Notes under the pieces: generated by a model | What the model was told of the DNA's origin: nothing | The model's database searches: none | Seen by the model: the letters and a program-made list of their open reading frames with translations, nothing else | Made by a program: the position numbers and the translations under genes | Shown here: piece by piece, positions 10,522 through 21,048 of the stretch | How the letters are laid out: the number at the start of each line of letters is the position of its first letter | Position numbering within the stretch: position 1 is the first letter of the stretch | Assembly: GCA_016648135.1 (NCBI GenBank) | Contig: JADDOH010010113.1 | Location: 35,963-99,962, forward strand | DNA length: 64,000 bases | Reading direction: 5' to 3' | Source of the DNA: Agrypnia vestita | Taxonomy: Eukaryota > Arthropoda > Insecta > Trichoptera > Phryganeidae

Positions 10522-10830
10522 TAACTCGTAGCGTCTACGGTTTATTGTCTGCCGGAAAACTTTGGATCGATTTTTAACCATTTTTCCGTGATTCAATTGA
10601 GCTGAAACTTTGCAGGCAGACTCGTGGTGACGATAAAAATGATCTATCAAATTTTCGATTAAAAAATTTAATAATTATAGTATAATTTTGGATTTTTCGA
10701 AATTTTAATGGTTTTTTTCAAATTGGAATCAATATGATGACCCCGGCGCATGCAGTGGGCATGAAACCTGATTCAATAAGAAAGGGAGTATAATGAAAAC
10801 TTGGTTATGGGTTAGTTTTTTTATCTTAAA
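10522..10830 (+). repeat. dispersed repeat RX-C, copy 1 of 3
   Basis: Begins TTAACTCGTAGCGTCT, continues AAACTTTGGATCGATTTTT, GAGCTGAAACTTTGCAGGCA and ends AAGGGAGTATAATGAAAACTTGG. Copies occur at 38777-39306 (longer, with extra middle sequence) and, inverted, at 58796-59110. No coding motif is visible. Probably a non-autonomous element. Confidence 0.7.
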
Positions 10831-10894
10831 ATAAGAATATATAGAATAAATTATTTTTGATTAAATAATTATTTCGATGTAGTATAAAAAATTA

Positions 10895-11150
10895 TAAAAT
10901 ATACTACCTGTAACCGTAAAAAATGACGGAACATTGGTTCGCATCTTCGCTGAGCCCAAGTATATATTTATAGCATCTTTTTTGCGATCTACGGAGAGGC
11001 GGCTGTAGCAACATGCGTTAATTAGCCAGTTCGGGTTTAATAGCCCAGGGTTCAAGCCCCATCTATGGCCGTTTTTTAAACCGTGAATTCGAACGAAATT
11101 ACGGACGTTACACGAACAGAAAATGAAATTATTATGTTTGATTAAGAGTG
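10895..11150 (+). repeat. SINE-like repeat S2, copy 1
   Basis: Shares an ordered set of landmarks with 37410-37650 and, inverted, 63560-63770: GTAACC..CAAAAATGA, a TATATATTTATAGCAT segment, a B-box-like GGTTCAAGCCCC, AATTCGAACGAAATTACGGA, and GAAATTATTATGTTTGATTA at the end. The GGTTCAAGCCCC block resembles a tRNA-type polymerase III box. Whether this is a true SINE or the 3' part of a LINE is not settled. Confidence 0.55.
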
Positions 11151-11159
11151 TATACGGGT

Positions 11160-11940
11160 ACGGGCCAGTTCTTCAGTGAATAAACGTTTTTTGTTTTTAA
11201 AAAATCAAGAAGATTAACTTTACACTCCATTTTAAACTTTGCATTTGTAACATGACAGCTCCATTCTTTGATACGTTTAATTAAAGTATCTTACATAAAA
11301 TCGTCAGCATATTTTTCTCTGAGGTAGACAGAGAGGATAAAATACCACCCTTTTGTTTTAATTTGCCTCTCTTGACCTGGTAGGTACATCTCATGCCAGC
11401 TGGTACATCTTATGTAAGCTCACCGATTACTGCAACTTCAAACAGGACCATATTCCAGGGTCATGTTTAATTTACCATGCCTGATGTTTCGTAGGTAACT
11501 TTTGTTCTTGATGTCTCCAAAATTTCATATTTAATAATTAATACACTTACTAAAAATCTAGACCTGTTTTCGTTATCTTTTCAAGAAGGATATATGTTTA
11601 TAATTTAGCCTTGAAATTCGTTCAAATTTTGTTGGCAATACTATAAGTAGAATTCGTATCATTTATTCTTCACTTTTTGTATATGTATTTCCCAAACAAA
11701 CATCAAAAAAATTGAAAAACATTAATAAGCGTAAATATTATTTTAAATAAATTACTCAGGATCTTTTCTCAGATAAAGCTCATTTTGACTGCGACTCTAA
11801 TAGTGCAATAGATATTTGATTTTAATGATTATTTAACTAAATAGTTACGAATAATCAGTTACCAATCATATTTACAGTTCGGTTTTACACATCTCAAAAT
11901 CAGTCTCAATCACAATCTTATTAATATTATTAATATTTAA
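11160..11940. other. stretch without recognised features
   Basis: No gene or repeat end could be supported. Confidence 0.4.
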
Positions 11941-11943
11941 AGC

Positions 11944-12123
11944 ATTTTTTTTTAAATAGAGATGCGAACACGGAATACGTGTCACATCAATATTCTTACT
12001 ATTTTCAAACTAAGCTAAACGCTTGTGTTATGAAAATAGGACTAACTTGCTAGTCTGGGCTGAGATTCGAACCCGTGACCTTTGGATCACGAGGCGAGTG
12101 TCCTAACCACAAGACCAACAAGC
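11944..12123 (-). repeat. tRNA-derived SINE (S1), copy 1
   Basis: On the minus strand the head reads like a tRNA: A box TTGTGGTTAGGACAC (12113-12099) and B box GGTTCGAATCT (12073-12063). A tRNA-unrelated body follows and it ends in an A-run (T-run at about 11944-11953 on the plus strand). Related copies are at 18405-18556 and 54236-54358, both also on the minus strand. Confidence 0.75.
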
Positions 12124-12204
12124 TACTCACTACTACACAAAGCATTAACTTTGTGGTTATACTTATAAACAGAATGTTAGTAAACTTAGTAAAAACCACT
12201 ACCA

Positions 12205-12260
12205 GATTTACGGTCTACCGGTTTCGAGACGTACCCGTCTCTTCGTCAGGACCAACACTA
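12205..12260 (-). ncRNA. hammerhead-ribozyme-like motif, PLE subfamily B
   Basis: Minus strand: GGUC helix I strand (12253-12250), CUGACGA (12249-12243), extra A, stem GAGAC/GTCTC around GGGTAC, GAAA C (12225-12221), loop CG, G, GUA triplet ending at 12216, then GACC (12215-12212). GGUC and GACC pair perfectly. Core bases all fit the consensus; N7 is C. Confidence 0.6.
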
Positions 12261-12383
12261 TACTACTATATTCACAACACCATACACTCCAATCATAGTA
12301 TTGTTAAATATAACAATATTGGTGATAGTTTAACAATACTATGGTTGGGGTGTATAGTGTTGTGAATATAGTAGTGTAGTGTT

Positions 12384-12425
12384 GGTCCTGACGAAGAGAC
12401 GGGTACGTCTCGAAACCGGTAGACC
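12384..12425 (+). ncRNA. hammerhead-ribozyme-like motif, PLE subfamily B, inverted partner
   Basis: Plus strand: GGTC 12384-12387, CUGACGA 12388-12394, extra A, five-pair stem II (GAGAC/GTCTC), GAAA 12412-12415, C, loop CG, GUA 12419-12421, GACC 12422-12425. Helix I (GGTC/GACC) is perfect. The predicted cut follows GUA. It is the cleanest motif in the window because all three helices can be drawn. Confidence 0.65.
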
Positions 12426-12489
12426 GTAAATCTGCTCGTGGTTTTTACTAAGTTTACATACATTCTGTTTATTATCATTAATGACAGAT

Positions 12490-13860
12490 TACTTCATCAC
12501 TAGTCTCAGACGCATATGCAAGCAATGATGAAATTTTTCAAATATATTTAATCTAGTATTAATGTCCATTTTTAACGGAATACGAAGTACATTGTTCTAT
12601 AGGAAGTTTCCACAATAATATACATGACATTTGTGTTTATCCAGAATAGTGACGAGTTAGTTATCAAAGGTATCACTATATACAAAATCATTGTTCATAT
12701 ATCACGTATGATATATCTTCAATAATAAGTGACGCAGGTTTGACAGTGAATTGGGATCTTCCAACGCGGCATTACGTATAAAACGAAGAATTTATAATAT
12801 ATTTTCTTTTTGGAATAGCCGATGAATCGGTATACATTTCAGTTATCATCAAAGGTAAATTCTTCGAGTATATAAGTGCACTATGGTTTCAGTGATTAAA
12901 ATGAAAAAAAAAATCAATCATGTAATTTAGACGATATATCTACAGCAATATTATAATTTCAGTAGTGATAAGCTGTATTTCTTAAACAGTTCATTGAACC
13001 AATTAGTGTGCTTCCTAAAAATGAAATATACATAAAATTAAGCAAATTTTTCTCGACAAATTGGTGTTTTTATTACACTATTTCTATAAAATGGTTTAAA
13101 AATTAAGTGAAGTAAATAATAATAATAATAACAATAATAATAAAGTTAACAATGGTAGTAAATCCAGATACAAGAATTACTATTAGTCAGTACTCATACG
13201 CAATGAATAAGTCAAACAAAATTATTCTCAGAATTATTATTATATTTCTCAATTTCATGTATCTTCATATGCTTGAAAAACTATAATCAATACATCTCTA
13301 TTGTATTAAAAAATACATAAAACATATATAAATAATCATTTTATCTAAATATTATGAATAATATAAATAACTGAAAATTTGTATTACTCACTACTCCACA
13401 CGTAATGAATAACACAAACAATGTATTTCTCAAAATTAAGATAGTTTTCCATATTCCTCAATCTCATTTTTCTTTATATATATGAAACACTTTTTTTTAA
13501 ATACATAAAACGAATATTATAAATCCAATAATATAACAACTAGCGTATTATTCTCACAAAATATATTAAATTAATATACACAAACACAAGAGATAAATAA
13601 ATCAATTAACAATAAGAGTCAAATTGTCCGATTTTAAAGTTGTTTTATTTCTCCCCATGTAACCCCTATTCTTCCATCCCTTCCCTAGCTAATTTTCTGT
13701 CTCTATATCAATTTAATTTCTTCCTTTTTTCTATGAAAATATCGATAATTAGGATAGTTTATATATATTATCCTTAAGATAGTTTATGTAGTTAATTTAT
13801 CTTTAAGTCCTTACTTTTTTTCTTTGACATCGCCTTATCCCCATATTTTAATTGGCTATC
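12490..13860. other. AT-rich stretch with an (AAT)n microsatellite
   Basis: No gene is recognised. A TAATAATAATAATAACAATAA run lies at about 13117-13143. Two loosely similar AT-rich segments (ATTACTATTAGTCAGTACTCATACGC near 13170 and ATTACTCACTACTCCACACG near 13383) hint at an old duplication, described here in parts only. Confidence 0.35.
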
Positions 13861-13921
13861 ATTGGACAGCACTCAGGAACCGCTCTCTGTCCTGCGTTGT
13901 GCACCTGGAGTCACTGGTAGT

Positions 13922-14149
13922 TCAATAGTTCTTCGCAAAGTCTCTCCATTTACCTCCTTCACGTTTTCCTACAGCTTTTTTTCCCTTGGCACTGACGAGA
14001 AAATCTGTTAAGGCAGTCTTTCCTTTCCCGAGCGAAGGATACGTCCGACCTAATTTGGACGAGATTTTTCTATCTGAAGTAGGAGTGGGCTCCTCCGAAG
14101 ATCCTCTCTGATAAAATCGTTCATAATTCAATCGCTTAACATCGCCCAC
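13922..14149 (-). CDS. small basic reading frame, unrecognised
   Basis: A 75-codon frame with more regular composition than its surroundings (flanking sequence is also less AT-rich, 13860-14160). The product is lysine-rich, for example KISSKLGRTYPSLGKGK, and ends KWRDFAKNY. It lacks a known domain, a membrane segment or a signal peptide. The sequence after the stop continues GC-rich and could encode DREWFLSAVQ in another frame, which is reminiscent of the end of a retroelement protein. It could be a relic of a LINE or a small host exon; function is not assigned. Confidence 0.25.
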   Translation of the reverse strand: MGDVKRLNYERFYQRGSSEEPTPTSDRKISSKLGRTYPSLGKGKTALTDFLVSAKGKKAVGKREGGKWRDFAKNY

Positions 14150-14159
14150 CCTACGTTAT

Positions 14160-14700
14160 TTCCACGTGTCCACAATATACAAATGATGAATTTTACTCCC
14201 TTAACCAAATAATCTAATTGTATTAGATCTATATGAATATGAAAAGATAATTGCGCTTTCATCCATTATGCGATGTTAACCTTCCTTCATTAGGGTTGTT
14301 GCGAGCACCGCCGCTGTACAAAGCTATCGCACAAACTGTTTTATTAAAATCCCGACCTCATTCACTTAAGCGCTGAGCGGTTTATTAAACTGAGTGAAAA
14401 CTTAATTGTAGGTATTAGATCGCCTTACCTGGGAAGGTGAACAGAGAATCACAGAGCGAAAGGCCAAGGGGACTAAGTTGTTTTGCCAACATGTTGTCAA
14501 ATTCAAAGGAAATTATACTTGTAAATTAGTTCATATATTATGAACTCGTGCTCATTTTGTGCATGTAAGTTTCGCAGATTAAAAAGCAATCTCAAAATAT
14601 ATTATGCTGACAATTTAAAAAAGTGGTACTTTATTTCGTTTTTTGGTTGAAAAGGATTAATTTATATTTTTAGGTTAAGTGATTGATTAAGATTTAATAA
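14160..14700. other. stretch without recognised features
   Basis: No gene or repeat boundary could be supported. Confidence 0.35.
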
Positions 14701-14711
14701 TTAAGAAAAAT

Positions 14712-15005
14712 TATAGATGACTCACAAAGACGAATTTATTTATATGGAAAAGCGTGTCTTGGTTGTGCGTCCACAGGTCGTTAAAACACGTCATAATACC
14801 CCAGAAGACATAAAACAGAAGATTCTGAGTGGCCGTGAAAACCTAAGAACATTCTTGGATATGATGTTATCTTTGCATTGTATAAAGTGATCACTTAAAC
14901 TAGCTAATACAGATCGTAAGCCCTGTGGTCTCCCAATAAAGACTTTCATACATGTTTCCGCATATAAATAGCTTCGCCTCCACGAAACATCTATAATTTA
15001 TCTTA
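14712..15005 (+). repeat. RX-A pieces with an embedded PLE-D terminal fragment
   Basis: 14712-14780 (ACTCACAAAGACGAATTTAT) and 14884-15005 (ATAAAGTGATCACTTAAACT through ATAAATAGCTTCGCC) belong to family RX-A. Between them, 14795-14865 (CCCAGAAGACATAAAACAGA, then AAGATTCTGAGTGGCCGTGA) matches the end of PLE subfamily D at 16999-17060 and 62665-62720. The mosaic suggests insertion of a PLE end into an RX-A copy. Confidence 0.5.
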
Positions 15006-15009
15006 ATTA

Positions 15010-15740
15010 ATAACGATTATCTCTCTGTAGACAAAATCCAGAAATTGTATTTTCAGAACATACAAATGAATATATTGTATTTATGTTGGTTTTATTGTCA
15101 GGTATTAAAGTAAGGATGGATGAGTAACTGGGGGAGGGATGATAAATGGGAAGGGGGAGGTAATGATATTTGGTAAATTGTAACATATTTAATATACGAC
15201 CGTAGGTAAGATTCTTCTTCTAGGTATTCATTATAGTTTAATTATTATTTATGGAATTCTCAACTTCTTTAGCTACTAAGTAACCTGATCGTTTTTTTTT
15301 ATCAACATGGAGGATCTATTCTTAATGTAACTCATACTATCTTATTTGAAGTATTATTAATATTATTTATTAGCTCACAATGTAATATGTTTTTTTTTTA
15401 TAAAATATTTAAATTTTCATTGCATTCAATATAAAACATACAATTCTCTAAAACCGTAGGCAAGGATATCTTGTAATCTTAATTATAATTGATTATAATG
15501 CAGAAAGTTTATGCGAAGTGGCAAAACTCTGGAATGGCGGAATTTTTAGGTCAACGTGACAATTTTGAGCTCACTGCAACATTCCCATAGTTAAAAGAAG
15601 AAGCTTTTAAATATCCAATTATTATTCAAAATATAGTGCGATATACGATATACCATATTGGCTTCACATTTTTCAAAAAAATAGATAAGAAAATAATTGT
15701 GTTTTTAAATAACTTGAAGATAATAAAACAAAAATACTAA
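15010..15740. other. AT-rich stretch without recognised features
   Basis: No supported feature; possibly further 5' relics of the LINE at 15748, but no reverse transcriptase motif could be read. Confidence 0.35.
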
Positions 15741-15747
15741 AAATTCT

Positions 15748-16098
15748 GATGATGATCTGAAATACCTGACACCAACTGAAATTGTATACCGTATAACACA
15801 ACAATTAAACATTGAAAGCATTACAAAAATCAAAACACTTAAAATCATTCACAAACTTGCAATTGCTGAAATACAAGACGAAGACATAAAATTACCCAAA
15901 ATACACGAAAAACACCAACACAACACTAGAACGGCTCAAAAATATCACATAACACACGCCAAAACAAAAACAGGACAATCGCGACTAATTTAGAACGGAT
16001 TAAAACTATACAACAACCTACCACAACAGACCAAACAACTGACTACTGACAAATTCAAAACAGATGTGAAAAAAATGCTAAAATTCGCCCAATTATAA
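15748..16098 (+). pseudogene. C-terminal end of a non-LTR (CR1/L2-type) retrotransposon ORF2
   Basis: One frame reads about 115 codons with a single internal stop, from DDDLKYLTPTEIVYRITQQL to LKFAQL and a stop. The pattern KHQHNTRTAQKYHITHAKT, then GLKLYNNLPQQTK, then DKFKTDVKKML matches the tail that follows the reverse transcriptase domain in CR1/L2-like LINEs (R-H-x-T-R, G-x-x-L-Y-N-x-L-P, F-K). The stop in the middle (TAG, about 15991) and missing RT domain make it a 5'-truncated pseudogene. The 3' UTR is short and ends near the A-rich run at 16195-16207. Confidence 0.6.
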
Positions 16099-16099
16099 A

Positions 16100-16950
16100 A
16101 AATGATTTTGTATCTAAATTATATTATTATTATATTCCTATATCATGTAAAAAAATGTTATCCATAAACCTTTTCAGGTTTCGAGTATATTTTAAATAAA
16201 AAAAATTAAAACTACGGTTTCAAAACCGGTTGGTGTTACAAGAATATAATGCTTCAAGTGATTTATTTTGAATTTAATTTTCAATGAATGACCACAAAAT
16301 AATAGCCGTTTACAATAGTATGAAATGAATAATCGCTACAAGCAAAGCTGAGGAAAACTTGTGTGAAGAGCAGCTTAGCGTACAATGGACTGCAGTACGA
16401 TAATAATACACACAAGAGACTCTTGGAGGCGTAGGTGGTTTGTTTAACCATTAAACCCAATCCTAGAGCAAGAGATTCAATACGAAGGCAAAAAATTAAG
16501 TATAACTAATAGAATTAATATTTTTTTCAATAATAGCAATATTAATATTGCCAATATTAATATTGCCAAACATTGAAGAAAAATCGTATTTATAAATAAT
16601 CTTCTAATTCAAAAGTCTAAAAAAATCCAAAATTCTATTCAACTTTCATACTAAAAATAAAATAAAATAAAAAATATATATTAAATTATATTAAAAAAAT
16701 TAAAAAATGGAAATGAAAACCAATTACGATTTTTCTATAGATACTCGTATTATTTTAGAATTATATTAAATTATATAAATTAAATTATATAAAATTATAA
16801 TAAATTACCTAATTATTTTAACATCATAATTAATTCGTATGTTATGCAAGTATAAAAATTTAGAAAGAGAAACGAGAGCAAAACCGTAAGTAATTTTCGC
16901 ATTTTTAGATTATTTTAATGGTGATTAAAATAATCTAAAATAATCTAATA
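16100..16950. other. AT-rich stretch without recognised features
   Basis: Contains the LINE 3' UTR up to about 16207; beyond that only AT-rich sequence with repeated TTAAATTATAT words. Confidence 0.35.
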
Positions 16951-16998
16951 GCCGTGTATATGTAACCTCTCTGGCCAGAGAGGTTACATATACACGGC
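16951..16998. repeat. perfect 48-bp palindrome in a PLE subfamily D end
   Basis: 24-bp arms meet without a spacer at TGGCCA: GCCGTGTATATGTAACCTCT is followed by CTGG, then the exact complement. The right arm continues into PLE-D sequence. In the PLE-D copy at 62748-62796 the predicted hammerhead cut is GUU^GGCCAGAGAGG, so both arms start at that cut site and share GGCC at the centre. Confidence 0.85.
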
Positions 16999-17065
16999 AG
17001 AATATCCCAGAAAACTATACACAGAAGATTCTGAATGGCCGTGAATACCTAAGGACATTTCTAAA
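16973..17065 (+). mobile_element. Penelope-like element (subfamily D) terminal fragment
   Basis: GGCCAGAGAGGTTACATATA, then CACGGCAGAATATCCCAGAA, then AACTATACACAGAAGATTCT, then GGCCGTGAATACCTAAGGAC. The same order is inverted at 62665-62755. It starts at the expected ribozyme cut point and runs to the element end. No protein sequence remains. Confidence 0.6.
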
Positions 17066-17069
17066 ATAC

Positions 17070-17780
17070 TGTAAGACTTGAGTCATTAATCATTAATCTA
17101 GATACTATAATCTCTGATTTCAACAAACGGTTGATGACTGAAAGTTTTGCCACTTTGATCTGGTCTTCGATCCGTTCATAACATATTAATATTCATTTAA
17201 ATATTTGATAGAATGTAAAGAGTTTTGGGCTAGCAATAAATAACTAATAAGTAGACACCAAACCGTATGAGAGACATGGGTTGAACCGGCACAAATTCAA
17301 GCAAATTTTGAAAAACATTTTACATCAATGCCAAAGTTTCCTAAGTAAAGCGAGCTCGAACAAGTTCCCCTTTCACGGGCTCAGCCAGTTTATTGTATGG
17401 AACTATGGTCACGCCGGCCTTTAGTCCCGCGTTGGAGAATCATAAATTATGTATTCCATTCTGCCGAAAATGTATTAGATATTTTCTGGACCAACTGATC
17501 CCAGCTCATGTAAAGATTGTTAAAGAAAATACCAGGAATATTTTATACCCTGTTAAGCTTGATTCTACTACCGGTAGCTGCCTCAGTTGATGCCCAGAAA
17601 TTTATGCTCTGAAACAGTGATTTTATTAAAACTAAACAATGCGTAAACACTAATTGAAAATTGTTCACTAGTAGAAAAATAATTCTAAAATGGACCCAAC
17701 ATATGATTAAAATGAGTAAAAATCAATACAAAGCAAGGCTGTAAAATTTTCCAGGTCGAATTAAATACAAAAAAAGAATA
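17070..17780. other. stretch without recognised features
   Basis: 17350-17590 is slightly less AT-rich and has a 65-codon frame with no recognisable domain. Nothing else could be supported. Confidence 0.3.
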
Positions 17781-17784
17781 TAAA

Positions 17785-18125
17785 GATCATCATCATCATC
17801 GTCATCTCCTTATCCTGGTCAAACCAGTCTACACACATTCCTGTTGCTTCTCCCAGTTTATTCTGGGGCGACCCACCGGCCGTATTCTTTCCGGGATTGC
17901 CAGACTAGAGGACCATATTTTTCTTTGCGCAGTACGCAGCATTTCTTCGTTTGATATATATCATTAGTTTCCCCGACTTCTTCATCTTCATATATCTTCA
18001 TTGAGAATATAGTTAATCCAGGAAATCTCTACGCATACGTCAGTACAGCCAGATCTCAAATGCCTCCAGCTTTTTAATTGTATTTCTTATAGTGTCCAGA
18101 CATCAACTCTACAGAATAGCACGGT
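17785..18125 (-). pseudogene. C-terminal end of a non-LTR retrotransposon ORF2 (endonuclease-RT type)
   Basis: On the minus strand, disrupted frames give KKLEAFEIWLY, RMRRDFLD, NEEMLRTAQRKIW and RIRPVGRPRINWEKQQECV. The order LEAFE-WxYRRMLxISW ... GRPR is the usual end of insect 'endonuclease-reverse transcriptase' LINE proteins. Several stops and frame changes are present. The 3' end at the left is a (GAT)n run (CATCATCATCATCGTCATC on the plus strand, 17788), as expected for a LINE that ends in a microsatellite. Confidence 0.6.
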
Positions 18126-18404
18126 TAAGACAATTTAACATTATTCACATAGAATGGCATTTTATTGTTCTCCAGTGGGTATTCAGAATTATATCTCTGT
18201 TGCAAAAGAAAATCTTTATTTTCATAAAAGTGCTCCATTCGTATTTTTTTATGTCTGGATTCACATGTTTATGTTAGTCCACCAGCCTGCAGGTCTTAAG
18301 ACAGCAACAAAGGTATTTCATATTTTCTACTCTTTTGACACCAATGCTATCGATTTACAAGCTAATATTTTCAACGTTTTGCCTACTGATTTTTACATAA
18401 ACGT

Positions 18405-18556
18405 ACACGTAATACATGTCTCATCAATATTATGACTATTTTCAAACTTAGCTGAATGTTTGTGCTAAAAAAATAGTACTTGCTTGTCTGGAATGAGGCT
18501 CGAGCCCATGACCATTTTATTATAAGGCAAGTGCCTTAACCACCAGATCAACAAGC
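18405..18556 (-). repeat. tRNA-derived SINE (S1), copy 2
   Basis: Matches the copy at 11944-12123: ACACGTAATACATGTCTCAT, TATTATGACTATTTTCAAAC and the tRNA-like head (GGCTCGAGCCC as the B box, complement of GTGCCTTAACCACCAGATC as the A box region). Divergent, so probably old. Confidence 0.65.
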
Positions 18557-18639
18557 ATGACTTGCAGTAATTATATGACTTTTATTTTATACAGCTTATT
18601 AAATAAAAAAATGGCCAATTATTTATTGAAGATATGGAC

Positions 18640-18865
18640 AAAATCATTATCACACTACAATCTTTTTCTTCTTCTTTTTTCTCAGCCTTCATGTCTTCGC
18701 TGTTGGATATAGCATATCTTTGTTATTTGCTAGTTGTAGCTATTTCTTGCCTCCCCCCCCCCATCCCACAGCGACTATATCGTCGGTCCATCTCTTTTGA
18801 GGTCTTCCGACGCCTCTTTTATTTTCCAAAAGTCTCCATTTCAGAACTATGGGAGTCCATCACAC
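18640..18865 (-). pseudogene. C-terminal end of a second non-LTR retrotransposon ORF2
   Basis: Minus-strand frame reads KRGVGRPQKRWTDDIVAVGW, the GRPxKRWxDDI motif found near the end of insect LINE ORF2 proteins. A C(9)-run at 18761-18769 interrupts the frame; after it another frame gives LQLANNKDM, matching the expected W-x-Q-x-A-x-(N/D)-R segment. A (GAA)n-like 3' tail follows at the left (CTTCTTCTTTTTTC on the plus strand). 5' truncated. Confidence 0.55.
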
Positions 18866-18869
18866 TATA

Positions 18870-19384
18870 TCCGATGAGAGTATTAAGCATCTAATGCATA
18901 TATTTAAATAAATAAAATGGATTTGATGTTTCGCGAACAAAGTCGCATTTTCTACCGATATCTAGAATATTCAAAAATGTCCGGAATGTTGAAAAATCCT
19001 CGATTAATATGTGCAGTACCTTTTGTTTCTAGCATATCACGATAAAATCTATTACTAGGACATGTATGTATAATAATATCCACAAAATCTGTTATATTGT
19101 ATATATTTAAATCCACTAACAAAATGTATGCGTCACGAGGAGTATTAATTTGAGATTTCTATTTCCTCGTAAATTTTAAACGGATTATTTTGTCCTTTGT
19201 CCATTTGTATTCCAGCAGGTGTCCGGTGAATACCACAAAATTGGGGAGACGTCCCAGCATATTGGGTCCGCCCGGCGGGAGGATGATAGTTTTCGTAATC
19301 CCGGCTAAGTCCGGCGGCCTCAACAGAGGCTTACTTGTCTCCTCGCATTTCGGGAAAAGATGGAAAGTATTGATAACGACACTT
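18870..19384. other. stretch with one GC-rich block
   Basis: 18870-19185 shows nothing. 19200-19345 is GC-rich (GTCCGCCCGGCGGGAGGATG) and has an open frame of 80 codons without a recognised domain; composition suggests foreign or retroelement origin. Confidence 0.3.
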
Positions 19385-19740
19385 TATGTTAATGTATATT
19401 ATAGATATCTCACAGAGACGAAACTGTATTAATTATGGGAAAGTAGGTATAGAAGTCATTTGGGTGTACATAGGACTTATGACCTATCTTTTTATGGTTG
19501 GCTTAAGTGATCACTTTACACAATTGTAACATTCGCCATTTCCACCCATGATAGAATATACCATGCTTATTCATTTTTTGGAAGTTGTATATATGTTCAA
19601 ATTGCGTGGGAAGCTTTCATATATGAGTTGTAAGCGCCTTTTCCATGCGGCCTGTACAAAGCCATTTTCATTCCCCTAAATCCCCACAGATGTCGCTAAT
19701 GAGAAAATCTACATTGATTTTTTACGGAATTTTTTGAGAG
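19385..19740 (-). repeat. dispersed repeat RX-A, long copy 1
   Basis: Nearly identical to 61752-62038 for about 285 bp: TATCTCACAGAGACGAAACT, GGCTTAAGTGATCACTTTAC, CATTTCCACCCATGATAGAA, GGCCTGTACAAAGCCAT. After GCCAT this copy continues TTTCATTCCC..CAGATGTCGCTA, which in the other copy resumes only at about 62601. This copy therefore shows the uninterrupted element. Confidence 0.75.
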
Positions 19741-20179
19741 CAATATACTTTATTGTGTGTAATGAAATTCATCCGAATACTTGCATTACACTAGGATACG
19801 CCAGGAAATATTATTTCCAATTTTCCAATAGATTTGAACAAACTCAAAATATTCTGAACCAATTTTAATCTCATCTCCTTTGACCAATTCAATTTGGGAA
19901 GAACGTTAATTCTTCTTCCAAGAGAATTAGCGTGCTGACTGATACAAATAGATCGTCGCAGATGCGCGGGTTTGATGGCCAGGACACGCGGGATTTTTGA
20001 GACTCGCTCAGTCTGGTCACATTTCTGTATCAAGAGATGGACAACGAGCGGTAATGCCTTTAGGGTGATAACGCATGCTTTGTCTATTGCATTATTTTAC
20101 CCATCTATTACAGGATCGTATGCGAAATGGACAGGAAAAAAAAAAAAAATATATATATATATATTTTTTTTTACATGTA
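19741..20179. other. stretch without recognised features; short A/T microsatellite
   Basis: Includes AGATTTGAACAAACTCAAAA at about 19827, shared with 62090, so the RX-A relationship may extend here. An A-run followed by (TA)n and a T-run lies at 20132-20171. Confidence 0.35.
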
Positions 20180-20717
20180 CAGGGTTATTTGGAAAACATT
20201 AATAACCTCGCAGGACTATATTCCTGCCTTGATTATGAGTCGAAAATGTTCAAGCTATCATGACCTAATATCAATAGTTATGGAGATATGAGACATCAAA
20301 GTTTGCAATTTTTTTTCAATATTTCTGTCTTATTTTTTGTAAAACGCTGGACTATCATTACAGTAACACATAACGATTACGAAAAATTCATTCGTTTCAA
20401 TACAAGTTAAATAAAATGATAAAAACCCTGAAAAATTCCAATTGGAATGTTTTCCAATTGGAATTCGATGTTTTTTACTTTTTTATTTGACTTGTATTAA
20501 AGGGAATGAATATTTCGTATTCGATATAAGTTACTGTAATGATAGTCCAACGTTTTACAAAAAATAAGTCAGAAATATTGAAAAAAAAATGCAAACTTTG
20601 ATGTCGCATATCTCTTAAACTATTGATATTAGGCCATAATAGCTTGAACATTTTCGACTCACAATCAAGACAGGAATACAGCCCTGCGAGGTTATTAATG
20701 TTTTACAAATAACCCTG
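20180..20717. mobile_element. foldback element FB1, copy 1 (TA-flanked)
   Basis: A 538-bp element whose halves are long inverted copies: CAGGGTTATTTGGAAAACAT, TAATAACCTCGCAGGACTAT and so on up to a centre with CCAATTGGAA repeats. Flanked by TA on both sides (20178-20179 and 20718-20719), the duplication made by Tc1/mariner-type transposases. It has no coding capacity. Other copies: 31016-31534, part of one at 58551-58741, and 59209-59699. Confidence 0.85.
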
Positions 20718-20719
20718 TA

Positions 20720-21048
20720 TACATAATGCATAAAAGGTTATATGCAAATCTGAATACAGTTAGATAATGTTCTGCGCTATTATATATTTACTACACATTT
20801 AACCTATCAAAGTCGGATTATTAAGTGATTAATGCCACGGCTCGTTGAATGGTACATTTCATAATATATACACTACTCGTTATACACAGTTTACATAGCA
20901 AAACATGATTTATTCTCACGTTATAATAACAAGGGATAAGTCACACTTAAGGGGAACAGGGGTGGAATCAGGTATTTATGCGCCGAGAGTATTAGAAAAA
21001 TACGTAATACAGGAAACTGGCGATGTATAAGTCTATGTAGGAAGATAA
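20720..21048. other. AT-rich stretch without recognised features
   Basis: No gene or repeat boundary could be supported. Confidence 0.4.

Larger units (their letters stand above)
12160..12480. mobile_element. Penelope-like element (subfamily B) terminal foldback with two hammerhead-like motifs
   Basis: Two ~140-bp arms, 12160-12305 and 12330-12480, are inverted copies joined by a short AT-rich centre. Each arm carries a complete hammerhead-like core facing outward. A third, damaged copy of one arm is at 21600-21750. No coding sequence is present. The design parallels the foldback at 5950-6330 although the primary sequence differs. Confidence 0.65.
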
